From DASZHC01 sp035938215 (GTDB lineage Bacteria > Verrucomicrobiota > Verrucomicrobiia > Chthoniobacterales > JAFAMB01), in NCBI GenBank assembly GCA_035938215.1, contig DASZHC010000168.1, positions 1 through 24,140 of the forward strand: 24,140 nt of DNA, in the 5' to 3' direction. The position numbers and the translations under genes are program-made. Under the pieces are notes generated by a model. The model was not told the DNA's origin. It did no database searches and was given only the letters and a program-made list of their open reading frames with translations. Below, piece by piece: positions 1-7,163 of the stretch (its first letter is position 1; each line of letters begins with the position of its first letter).

Positions 1-423
1 AACGTCGGAGGTGACTGCGGGACCACGCAGCCGACCCTTGATGCCGGCCGCTAATGCTTCCAGATGCTGCTCTGCATGCGGGCCAAACGCATCAAACCCG
101 CGAACATCGTCGAGATAAAAAAGAAACTCGCGCCGCAGAGGGGTCTCGGTCAACCGATACGGAATGATGATCCGCCCAGTATAAAAAGCATGTGCGATTT
201 CTCTTTCTATATGAGGCGCCGCATTGGCATTTTCGGAGAACACCAGGACCATCACACGACTTGACCGGATGGCCTTCCGAGTGGCCTCCGTCCAATCTTC
301 ACCTGGCGAAATGTCCCGTGGGGCAATCCAGCATCTCATCTCTGCGGATTCGAGCTTTCCGCAGACTGCGTCCGCGATCTTCTTATCCTTACGGGCGTGA
401 CTTATAAAGACATCGTGGGCCAT
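1..423 (-). CDS. TIR-domain protein, N-terminal part (runs off left edge)
   Basis: The frame is open from an ATG at 421-423 to base 1, giving 141 codons with no stop, so the C-terminus lies outside the window. The protein opens with MAHDVFISHARKDKKIAD, the classic first strand and box of a bacterial TIR domain (TIR_2 type). CWIAPRDI (residues 31-38) follows, then VLVFSENANAAPHIEREIAHA (about 59-79) and the IIIPYRL strand. Glu75 in the EREIAHA segment sits where TIR NADases carry their catalytic glutamate. Family knowledge: bacterial TIR proteins cleave NAD+ or act as signalling adaptors, often in anti-phage defence, and the domain fused behind the TIR usually decides the role. That part is not visible, so I infer only a TIR protein with an apparently intact active site. 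Upstream, CATAAT-like and TTGAAC elements at about 424-460 could be its promoter, but this is weak. Confidence 0.85.
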   Translation of the reverse strand, partial: MAHDVFISHARKDKKIADAVCGKLESAEMRCWIAPRDISPGEDWTEATRKAIRSSRVMVLVFSENANAAPHIEREIAHAFYTGRIIIPYRLTETPLRREFLFYLDDVRGFDAFGPHAEQHLEALAAGIKGRLRGPAVTSDV

Positions 424-719
424 CGATAAACATTATGGCGCCTTAATTTAGTTCAACGGCGAAATTCAACGGCGGAGTCGCCCAAAGACCCACTCATGAT
501 CAATGACCACACTGCCAACCGAAGCGCACGCGAATTAAGACGTGATAAGTGGCAATATGGTACGCGTATTAATTTCGAAAAGTTATTCACAAGCCAGCAT
601 GTCCTGTTCCAGAAAGCTTGTACCGTTGTCAGACGCTCAATGTCCGAGGAACTCAGAGTGGTACGAGCGTATACTCTTTGCTGCGCGGGTTTGGCGATGT
701 TTGGACTGGGGATGAAATT
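424..719. other. Gene-free gap between the TIR gene and the methyltransferase
   Basis: I see no convincing gene here. The plus-strand open frames that cross this stretch continue into the antisense of the methyltransferase and have no recognisable protein signature. A 10-base direct repeat (ttcaacggcg) occurs twice around 453-475. It lies 30-50 bases upstream of the TIR start, so it may belong to that promoter. Confidence 0.4.
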
Positions 720-1736
720 TCAAGCCGTTTTGCGTTGGTGCAGCACCTTGATCGCGCTTCCCATAGCGTTTTCGTCAGAAAGGTACTCGCCCGCCGCGCC
801 GCCGTGTTTCGGCCCGGGGCGACACCAGTGGCGGATGAACTCTGTCTGGTTGACGAGATCCACGGTCACCAATCCCAGAGATTCGCCCCAATTGCGTAGG
901 TCCATAAAATTGACGTCGGCAGTCAGATCCTGGCGACCGGCGCGCAAGTAGATGTCCATTCCCTCCAGTCGTTCGTGGCGAAAAAATGCGCGCGCCGTTC
1001 CGCGCGGTTTACGATCATAAACTGCTGCCGGCAAATCACCGTAGTCGATTGTCAGCAGTGCGCCTCGATCGAGAAATCGCATCATTTTCGTCAGCCAGCA
1101 GCGATACGAACCAAGAGTCTCCACTCGTTGGCCAGGTGCGCACCCGATCGAAAATGCGGAGCTTTCGACCGTTTCCGAGGTTAAATCCAATTGTTCGCGC
1201 CACAGGCCTGCATCCAGGCTCAGCGTGATTTCGCGCCACCCTCCGATTGCTCGTTCGAAACGTCTGCACGGGAACGCATCAACAAATTCATTGGATATGA
1301 GGATTGCGCGGCCGTCGGCAGCATCAAGTGCGGATTCAATCGTCTTCTGCCAGCTAATCTTGCGACGGCGGAGCGCTCTTTCCTGCCTCTTCTGAAGGGG
1401 GCTTGAGATTTCGACAATCTGATATTGCACACGCTCCCATGGGCGAATGGTGCGCAGAATTCCGCGCGCCAGTTGTCCACCGCCGCCACCTAGTTCGATA
1501 ATATTCAACCTTGGAAGCTCCAGGTGCCGTGCCTCGGCACGCGCCCAGCTTGCAATACTTCGAACAAGAGCATCGCCGACCGTCAGCGCCGTTGCGAAGT
1601 CACCGGAAGGTCCGACGTCAGAAATGTGACGCGTATAGTACCCGTGGTTTGGGTCATAGAGCGCCAATTCCATAAAACGCTCGAAAGAGATTTTACCTCC
1701 TTCGGCCCGTGTGATCTCAGCTATCCAGCTCGGCAT
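720..1736 (-). CDS. SAM-dependent methyltransferase, MidA/NDUFAF7 (DUF185) family
   Basis: The product is 338 residues counted from the ATG at 1734-1736. The N-terminus (ISFERFMELALYDPNHGYYT) is the hallmark of the MidA/NDUFAF7 family. It is followed by a glycine-rich SAM-binding loop (ELGGGGGQLARG, about residues 81-92) and the family motif SNEFVDAFP (148-156). Known relatives are mitochondrial NDUFAF7, which methylates an arginine of a complex I subunit, and bacterial homologues whose substrate is mostly unknown. I chose the downstream ATG because the frame can be extended 40 codons upstream only by reading through a 7-bp tandem repeat, which yields a low-complexity peptide that is not part of the family. 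No clear Shine-Dalgarno sequence precedes either start. The substrate is not predictable from the sequence. Confidence 0.85.
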   Translation of the reverse strand: MPSWIAEITRAEGGKISFERFMELALYDPNHGYYTRHISDVGPSGDFATALTVGDALVRSIASWARAEARHLELPRLNIIELGGGGGQLARGILRTIRPWERVQYQIVEISSPLQKRQERALRRRKISWQKTIESALDAADGRAILISNEFVDAFPCRRFERAIGGWREITLSLDAGLWREQLDLTSETVESSAFSIGCAPGQRVETLGSYRCWLTKMMRFLDRGALLTIDYGDLPAAVYDRKPRGTARAFFRHERLEGMDIYLRAGRQDLTADVNFMDLRNWGESLGLVTVDLVNQTEFIRHWCRPGPKHGGAAGEYLSDENAMGSAIKVLHQRKTA

Positions 1737-1754
1737 GGAAAAGACTAGGATTTT

Positions 1755-1862
1755 GGGTTTGGAGTTCACCGTTCGCCGTTCGCCCGTTCGCGGACTCCGA
1801 ACCCCGAACCCCAAACTCCGAACTCCAAACCCCAAACTCCGAACTCCGAACTCCAAACCCTG
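1755..1862. repeat. Heptanucleotide tandem repeat with fold-back arm
   Basis: About ten copies of a 7-bp unit, AACYCCR (aactccg, aactcca, aacccca, aaccccg), run without interruption from 1793 to 1862. The strand-complementary 13-mer GGGTTTGGAGTTC stands at 1755-1767 and pairs perfectly with GAACTCCAAACCC at 1848-1860, so the array can fold into a long stem. A shorter gttcgcc/gttcgcg repetition lies between the arms (1771-1790). The array separates the M42 peptidase stop from the methyltransferase start. Because 7 is not a multiple of 3, reading through it gives a 7-residue peptide period and a false N-terminal extension of the methyltransferase. Confidence 0.9.
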
Positions 1863-1866
1863 CCTC

Positions 1867-2943
1867 CTACAAGAGCTTCGGGATGAATTCGTTTGCGCTT
1901 GCTACGCTACCCACAAATCTTGACAGCAGGGAAACACACCTTTCTATATCGACAAAATCTACCATTTCGACGGTTGAATGCATGTACCGCATTGGGATCG
2001 AAACCAGCGCGCTTGGAATGCCGCGCTTGGTGGGGTAGATGCCGTCCGCGTCCGTTCCGGTCGTGCGTGACGTCGCTTCGTGCTGGAGCGGGATCTCCAA
2101 TTCCTTGGCGAGCGCTATTATTTTCTCGACGACGAGTGGGTGATTTGCGGTGCCGTGGGAGACCGTCGGGCCAGCGCCCAGTTTGACTGACCCATGCTTA
2201 TTTCGATCAATCCCCGGTGAGTCTGTCGCATGCGTCACGTCCAGAATGATCGCGACGGTCGGCTCCAATCGATAGGCGATCATCCTCGCTCCGAATCCTC
2301 CGATTTCTTCGTGAACAGAGTTTACCATTAAGGTCGTAGCGATCGGCCGCTGTTCTTGGTTGGAGAGGTTGGCGAGAATCTGCGACAAAATGAAACCGCC
2401 GATACGGTTATCGATCGCTCTCCCCACAATGCGACCGGGAACGAGTTCCTCGGGAGTGTCCGTGTAAATAGCCGGATGCCCGACGCGAATTCCGCGATTT
2501 TCAACTTCCGCTTTTGACTTTGCGCCAATGTCGACAAACAGCTCGTGCACTTCCGGAAGCTTGTCCTGCTCCTTGTCTCGGAGGTGGATCGCTGTATTCC
2601 CAATTACACCCAGTACGGGACCTTGATCTCCCAGGATCTTGAGACGTTTGCCGCGGGCAAGCGCGCGATCGCTGCCTCCGATTCGATTCACGAAGAGAAT
2701 GCCCTCGTCGCTTATGTTCTGAATCATGAAGCCGATTTCATCGGCGTGAGCCTCGAGCATGACGCGGACGGCCGGATCCCGCCCGTTGAAGGTGGCCCAG
2801 GCAGTCCCATAAGCATCATTTTCTACCGAATCCGCGACCCGGCCGGCATATTTCATCCAGACTTTCTGACCTTCGGTTTCAAAGCCGCTCGGACTTGGCG
2901 TGTTAAGGAGTCGAAAGAGGAATTCTTTTGCTTCGTCGTTCAT
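1867..2943 (-). CDS. M42 family metallo-aminopeptidase (glutamyl aminopeptidase/FrvX-like)
   Basis: The product is 358 residues, the normal length for M42 peptidases. All metal-site and catalytic positions are visible: EAHADE (His66 ligand, Asp68 next to it), AIDNR (Asp178 bridging ligand), HEEIGGFGAR (Glu212 base and Glu213 ligand), LDVTHA (Asp235 ligand) and RYMHST (His322 ligand). These enzymes form dodecameric cytoplasmic particles that remove N-terminal residues from peptides left by proteolysis; older annotations call them cellulase M or endoglucanase. The start is taken at the ATG at 2941-2943, 7 bases downstream of the tilS stop. A start at 2970 would overlap tilS and add nine residues (MKSKKRDIA) that the family does not need. 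It is probably cotranscribed with tilS. Confidence 0.9.
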   Translation of the reverse strand: MNDEAKEFLFRLLNTPSPSGFETEGQKVWMKYAGRVADSVENDAYGTAWATFNGRDPAVRVMLEAHADEIGFMIQNISDEGILFVNRIGGSDRALARGKRLKILGDQGPVLGVIGNTAIHLRDKEQDKLPEVHELFVDIGAKSKAEVENRGIRVGHPAIYTDTPEELVPGRIVGRAIDNRIGGFILSQILANLSNQEQRPIATTLMVNSVHEEIGGFGARMIAYRLEPTVAIILDVTHATDSPGIDRNKHGSVKLGAGPTVSHGTANHPLVVEKIIALAKELEIPLQHEATSRTTGTDADGIYPTKRGIPSALVSIPMRYMHSTVEMVDFVDIERCVSLLSRFVGSVASANEFIPKLL

Positions 2944-2950
2944 AGCGATG

Positions 2951-3985
2951 TCACGCTTTTTGCTTTTCAACTGGAAATTCGAGAAATAACTGGCCCGAGC
3001 GCCTTCGGCAAAACACGTTTCGGGGCAAATTTATCTTTGCAACCCTTTCGCTATTGAGCAGTGATCTTACCGCCTCAACCTCCCCAAAACCGATATCCTC
3101 GATCCGGTTGGACCGCAGCCATCCATGAATTGCACGGCGCTGAATAGCGATCGGGAGTTGCCTGAGCTCCCCGACCAGGAGTTCCTTGGCCCCACCAAAC
3201 TGAGGAACGTGCGACCGGACGAATTCTCCCTCCTTTTCTGCAACCTCAATTGCTCTGAGGAGTGTCGCCTTAATTGGTCGGTCGACGATCCGTTCGATTT
3301 CCGGGATCAGTTCGTGCCGGATGCGATTTCGCGTCATTTCCCGATCTGAATTTGTCAAATCTTCGCGGCTTTCAATATGAAATGCTGCAGCGAACTCGCG
3401 GAGCTGCTCTTTCCAAACATGGAGCAGGGGGCGGATGAGAATCAACCTTTGCTCCCCGATAATGGTGACCGACTCTGGTTTAATCATCGCATTCTCAAAA
3501 GAGCCCGTTCCGCGAAAGAGATTGAAGAGAAATGTTTCAATCTGATCGTCAGCGTGATGCGCAAGAAAGAGGGAAGTTGACCCGAACCTACTCGCAGCGC
3601 GCGCGAAGAATTCGAAGCGCGCGACGCGGGATGCTGTTTCAAGGGAACCCGCGCTTGGCAGCTCCTTTAGAGTTTCCGTGTGGAAGGGAACATCGAGACT
3701 GCGGCAGATGCCGGCAACAAAATCTCTATCCTGTTCACTCTCGATCCCCCTCAGGCTGTGATTCAGGTGGCATACGATCAGTTTGTCAAAGCCGAACATG
3801 CGGAGCAGGTGGAGCAGTACACACGAATCTATTCCACCAGAAACCCCGACCAGGGCCGGGGCGCCTTTCGGGTAGGCTGCAAGCGCGCCCTCAACGCGAT
3901 CAATCCAGGGAAAGCGTCTGGAATCCTTCAAAAGCAAAACTGGTTGCAGATGAGCCAAATTTTTCTGTATCCGCACAGTAATCAT
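2951..3985 (-). CDS. tilS: tRNA(Ile)-lysidine synthetase TilS
   Basis: This enzyme converts cytidine 34 of the tRNA-Ile CAU anticodon to lysidine, using ATP and lysine. The change makes the tRNA read AUA and charge isoleucine, and it is essential in most bacteria. The PP-loop ATP-binding motif GVSGGIDSC stands near residues 46-54. It is followed by CHLNHSLRG and LFLAHHADDQIETFLFNL, both typical of TilS, and later by SREDLTNSD and RNRIRHELIPE, the catalytic-core signature. At about 344 residues it is shorter than the E. coli protein and has a reduced C-terminal region. The ATG at 3983-3985 is preferred. The alternative at 4009 lies inside a palindromic repeat (3990-4029) and would put the first eight residues on repeat sequence. 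No Shine-Dalgarno sequence is evident for either start. Confidence 0.92.
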   Translation of the reverse strand: MITVRIQKNLAHLQPVLLLKDSRRFPWIDRVEGALAAYPKGAPALVGVSGGIDSCVLLHLLRMFGFDKLIVCHLNHSLRGIESEQDRDFVAGICRSLDVPFHTETLKELPSAGSLETASRVARFEFFARAASRFGSTSLFLAHHADDQIETFLFNLFRGTGSFENAMIKPESVTIIGEQRLILIRPLLHVWKEQLREFAAAFHIESREDLTNSDREMTRNRIRHELIPEIERIVDRPIKATLLRAIEVAEKEGEFVRSHVPQFGGAKELLVGELRQLPIAIQRRAIHGWLRSNRIEDIGFGEVEAVRSLLNSERVAKINLPRNVFCRRRSGQLFLEFPVEKQKA

Positions 3986-3989
3986 TAGT

Positions 3990-4029
3990 CTGGAAATTTC
4001 ACGAGCCAAAGCGCTCGCGAAATTTCCAG
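3990..4029. repeat. Palindromic element with ACGAGCC core, copy 1
   Basis: Outer arms CTGGAAATTTC (3990-4000) and GAAATTTCCAG (4019-4029) are perfectly complementary. The inner hairpin CGAGC/GCTCG (4002-4006, 4013-4017) has the loop CAAAGC. The inner core recurs almost identically at 18954-18971, where the outer arms have a different sequence but are again complementary. A second small hairpin, GCTCTG/CAGAGC, follows at 4030-4046. The element sits directly before the tilS start, so it may act on tilS transcription or mRNA, or simply be a REP-like element. Confidence 0.8.
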
Positions 4030-4050
4030 GCTCTGGAGCGCAGAGCAGTT

Positions 4051-4124
4051 GGGTCGCATCTCCGAGGCGACCGCGTTTTGCGATGTGTGGCTTTGGGACT
4101 CCGGTCCGCTCGGAGATCGGACCA
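4051..4124. repeat. REP-like palindrome, CTCCGAGGCGACC family, copy 1
   Basis: Contains cgcatctccgaggcgaccgc near its left end and ggtccgctcggagatcggacc near its right end, so ATCTCCGAG pairs with CTCGGAGAT across a spacer of about 40 bases. Related copies lie at 16514-16580, 18408-18445 (partial) and 22445-22505. The family is confined to gaps between genes in this window, as expected for REP-type elements. Confidence 0.7.
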
Positions 4125-4253
4125 CATAAGCGCTAACTTGAGCGCAACTAGGCGAAGCGTCCCGCTTTGCGCCTCAAAACCGTGCAAACCGAGACGGTTC
4201 GCCTACATCGTAGCGCGTTTGTGAGCGTTTGTGAGCTCAAGTTAGCGCTTATG
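4125..4253. repeat. 19-bp perfect inverted repeat
   Basis: CATAAGCGCTAACTTGAGC at 4125-4143 is the exact reverse complement of 4235-4253. Between the arms are a hairpin (aggcgaagcg with cgctttgcgcct, about 4150-4173) and a tandem duplication of gcgtttgtga (4215-4234). A diverged copy of the right arm, gtttgtgagc followed by ttagccgttatg, occurs at about 19061-19091. With the neighbouring palindromes it fills the gap between treY and tilS. It could terminate treY transcription, but no run of T follows it. Confidence 0.75.
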
Positions 4254-4318
4254 GAGATCAGACCCTACCGAGCTCTGACATAACGCGCGGGTGGCTAGAC
4301 CTGCGCCTTCGCGGTCAT

Positions 4319-7147
4319 TCACAATCCTTGAAAATTGTGAAATACAGCGAACGGAAATGCATCGAGATTCTTGAGCGGGATCGAATCTGAGCCTTTGGGG
4401 ATCGTCCGCCCAGTGAATAGATCTGTCATGGCCCCGGCACCCGAATCGACGAGAAGCTCCGTTTCTTTCCAATCGAAACGGCGATCTGCGCCGCTCAGCC
4501 GCGTAGTGAATCGTGGCGCTATCACAAGAATTTTTTGCGAATCCAGTTCTCGTGAGAATGCGACGCAGCAATCCGCAAACTCGCCCTCCCCGTAGAAAGA
4601 AGCATAATTGCCCTTCCGGAAGAGCTGGGATGCGGCGCGCCGCAGGTTCAAAAGACGCGTGACAACAAACATTTTGATTCGGCCATCTTCCCAGGATCCG
4701 AACAAGGATTCCGCGTTCTCCTTTTCGAGTTCCGCCAGAATCCTTTCCCTGAAAGCGTAGTCTACGGGACGACGATTATCGGGATCAACCAAGGTGAACT
4801 CCCACAGCTCGTTTCCCTGGTAGATGTCGGGCACTCCGGGCACGGTGAGTTTCAGGATCGTTTGCGTCAGGGAGTTCAGCATGCCATGCCAGGCGATTCT
4901 TTTTGCGACGGGTTCAAACTGAGCGCGGAACGAGTGATTCGGATCCAGCAATTCCCCGATGAAACGGGTTACCGCATTTTCCCACTCCTCGTTTGGCTGA
5001 ATCCAACTGCTGTTGACCTTTGCTTCCTTGATTGCCTTAAGCAGATAGCGCTGCATCCTTTCCAAATAGGTCTGGTTAACGGCGTCGGGTGAAAGCGGCC
5101 AGGTCCCCAAAAGTGTCTGATAGAGCAGATATTCTTCGTTTGCGCTCGGAGCGGCCTCTCCGTCGACGTTAGGCTTTCGAACGGAATTAATCTTGCGCCA
5201 CTCGTAAATCCAATTCTGCCATTCGCCGGGAATCTCGCTCAGCACGGCAATCCGAGCACGGACATCCTCACTTCGCTTTGTATCGTGAGTGGTTGAAGCA
5301 AGGAGCGTGTGCGGCATTTCGGTAAGGCGTGCTCGATTCCTTTCGTGGAAACGCTCCAAGCTAATGCCAAAGAACTGTGGCGTCCCTCCCACTTCATTGA
5401 GCGCAACCAGGCGGTTGTAAATATAGAATGCCGTGTCCTCCAGTCCCTTCGCCATGATAGGGCCCGTGCACTGCTGAAATTTTAAAACAAAATCAAGCTG
5501 CAGCCGTCGGGTCTCGTCAGTGAAATGTTCAAACTTTTCCAGAAGCAGCATGTCCCGCAGAAAATCAAAAATCGAAACGTCGATGGCTGGGTTACGCCTC
5601 TTTACTGTTCGGACGGCTCGGAGGATAACCTGACGATCGGCCTCTGAAACACCAGACTCTGCGGTGATATAAGTGCGATAGACAGGGAAGCACGCGATCA
5701 GTTCGCGAACCGCTGTGCTGAGGGAATCCAATGTAAAGTCCCGGTGCAAACGATCACGTTCCGAGACGTCGCTTAGCATATGCCCCAGCGCCTCAATGTC
5801 ACTGGCCAGCGCTACGTCCATGACCAGCTTCTTTTTCTCGTAGATCAATGATTCAACGTGAACGTAACGCTCGATGTAGTCGCGATAGATCTTCGAGAAT
5901 TGCTCGCCGTGGGTCGAGTCCACAAGCAGCTGTGTTATGTCGGTCGTAAAGTCGTACCCGGTCGTACCGAATACGGGCCAATCGCTTCGAAGTTTCTCTT
6001 CTTCGGCGAGAATTTTTTCGACGATCAAATACAATTCCAGCCCCGAATCAGCGGGATCGGTGTTTGCGAATCCCGAATAACGCTTCTGCAGCTCGGTAAG
6101 ATACTGCTTGGGATTATAAAGTCCGTCTACGTGATCAATCCTCAAACCTGTGACGCTTCCAATCTCGAGCAGCTCGAAGATAAACTTGTGGATAGTATTG
6201 AAAACGACCGTATTCTCGACGCGAATCGCCGCCAGTTCGTTTACATCAAAGAAACGTCGATAATTGATCTCTTCGGCTGCCACTCTCCAGTAACTGAGCC
6301 GATAGGCCTGCGCATCAAGCAATTCGTCCAGTCTATCAAACGAATGCGGATCACCAACTCGGCCCTCGAGATGCTTGATACCAAGCTCAATGGCATCTTG
6401 GACCTGAGGGCATTCAACGCAAAGCCGCAAGATTCGGCGCTTGACGGCCTCCTTTTCTCTCGCACGTTCCCGGACTTTTTCCTCTTCGATAGCGGTGCGG
6501 TTCGGGAGGTATTCCAGCGCGGTAAGAATGCTTTCCAGATCAAGATACATATCTTCATCCGAGTATTGGCTCAGCTTCTCGAGCGCTAGTCGAAGGATGA
6601 AATTGTAGGTTCGCGGGTTAAGCGGAAAAACCCAGTCATAATAGGTGAGATAGAAAGCCCCGTCTCTGAACCGCAAATGGAACTCGCCGCGTTCAAGCAC
6701 GCGGCCATACTGATCACCGAGAACAGGAAGGAGCACCTTATTTTTAACTTTCTCCTTCAGCGGATTCCAATTGATGTCAAAGAAGGGTGCGAACACCGAA
6801 CTTGGGCCATTCTCGAGGACATCCATCCACCACTCATTCCGGGGATCGATGATGCCCATATGGTTAGGCACAAAGTCGACAATTTGGCCCAGACCAGCCT
6901 GCTTCAGCGCGGCTGCCATTGTATCGAACTCTTCCCGGGTTCCGATCGCCGCGTTCAGTTCGTTGTGGTTACTGACGTCGTAGCCATGATCGCTGTCAGG
7001 ACGCGAACGAAAAAACGGTGAGCTGTAGATGTCGCTGATCCCGAGCTTCTGCAGATACGGGATGATATTCGTTGCGTCCTTAAACGTAAAATGCCGATTG
7101 AACTGCAACCGGTAGGTTGCAGTTGGTATGCGCAGTCGAGATGCCAT
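4319..7147 (-). CDS. treY: Maltooligosyl trehalose synthase (GH13) TreY
   Basis: Converts the reducing-end alpha-1,4 bond of maltooligosaccharides to an alpha,alpha-1,1 bond, giving maltooligosyl trehalose for TreZ. The N-terminus (RIPTATYRLQFNRHFTFKDA, then LGISDIYSSPFF) is diagnostic of TreY. GH13 motifs are in order: DFVPNHMGI (91-99), GLRIDHVDG (334-342) with nucleophile Asp338, IVEKIL with acid/base Glu377, and THDTKRSEDVRAR (620-632), the TreY-specific fourth motif. The length is 942 residues, within the range for bacterial enzymes with the long inserted subdomain. It is the last gene of the glgX-treZ-treY operon and starts 16 bases after the treZ stop, with a good Shine-Dalgarno sequence. 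It is cytoplasmic, with no signal peptide. Confidence 0.97.
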   Translation of the reverse strand: MASRLRIPTATYRLQFNRHFTFKDATNIIPYLQKLGISDIYSSPFFRSRPDSDHGYDVSNHNELNAAIGTREEFDTMAAALKQAGLGQIVDFVPNHMGIIDPRNEWWMDVLENGPSSVFAPFFDINWNPLKEKVKNKVLLPVLGDQYGRVLERGEFHLRFRDGAFYLTYYDWVFPLNPRTYNFILRLALEKLSQYSDEDMYLDLESILTALEYLPNRTAIEEEKVRERAREKEAVKRRILRLCVECPQVQDAIELGIKHLEGRVGDPHSFDRLDELLDAQAYRLSYWRVAAEEINYRRFFDVNELAAIRVENTVVFNTIHKFIFELLEIGSVTGLRIDHVDGLYNPKQYLTELQKRYSGFANTDPADSGLELYLIVEKILAEEEKLRSDWPVFGTTGYDFTTDITQLLVDSTHGEQFSKIYRDYIERYVHVESLIYEKKKLVMDVALASDIEALGHMLSDVSERDRLHRDFTLDSLSTAVRELIACFPVYRTYITAESGVSEADRQVILRAVRTVKRRNPAIDVSIFDFLRDMLLLEKFEHFTDETRRLQLDFVLKFQQCTGPIMAKGLEDTAFYIYNRLVALNEVGGTPQFFGISLERFHERNRARLTEMPHTLLASTTHDTKRSEDVRARIAVLSEIPGEWQNWIYEWRKINSVRKPNVDGEAAPSANEEYLLYQTLLGTWPLSPDAVNQTYLERMQRYLLKAIKEAKVNSSWIQPNEEWENAVTRFIGELLDPNHSFRAQFEPVAKRIAWHGMLNSLTQTILKLTVPGVPDIYQGNELWEFTLVDPDNRRPVDYAFRERILAELEKENAESLFGSWEDGRIKMFVVTRLLNLRRAASQLFRKGNYASFYGEGEFADCCVAFSRELDSQKILVIAPRFTTRLSGADRRFDWKETELLVDSGAGAMTDLFTGRTIPKGSDSIPLKNLDAFPFAVFHNFQGL

Positions 7148-7155
7148 CTCCTATT

Positions 7156-7161
7156 TCCTCC
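7156..7161 (-). promoter_or_regulatory. Strong ribosome binding site of treY
   Basis: GGAGGA on the minus strand ends 8 bases before the treY ATG, inside the 16-base treZ-treY gap. It is one of only two textbook Shine-Dalgarno sequences in the window, and it fixes the treY start. Confidence 0.8.
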
Positions 7162-7163
7162 AG

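Noticed and set aside
496..951. Plus-strand 151-codon open frame
   Set aside because: Most of it is antisense to the methyltransferase gene, and the translation shows no family motif.
1793..1862. CRISPR array
   Set aside because: The units are contiguous 7-mers with no spacers, so it is a simple tandem repeat.
5858..6589. Plus-strand 243-codon open frame
   Set aside because: It lies wholly antisense within treY, whose frame carries all catalytic motifs. The antisense product resembles nothing.
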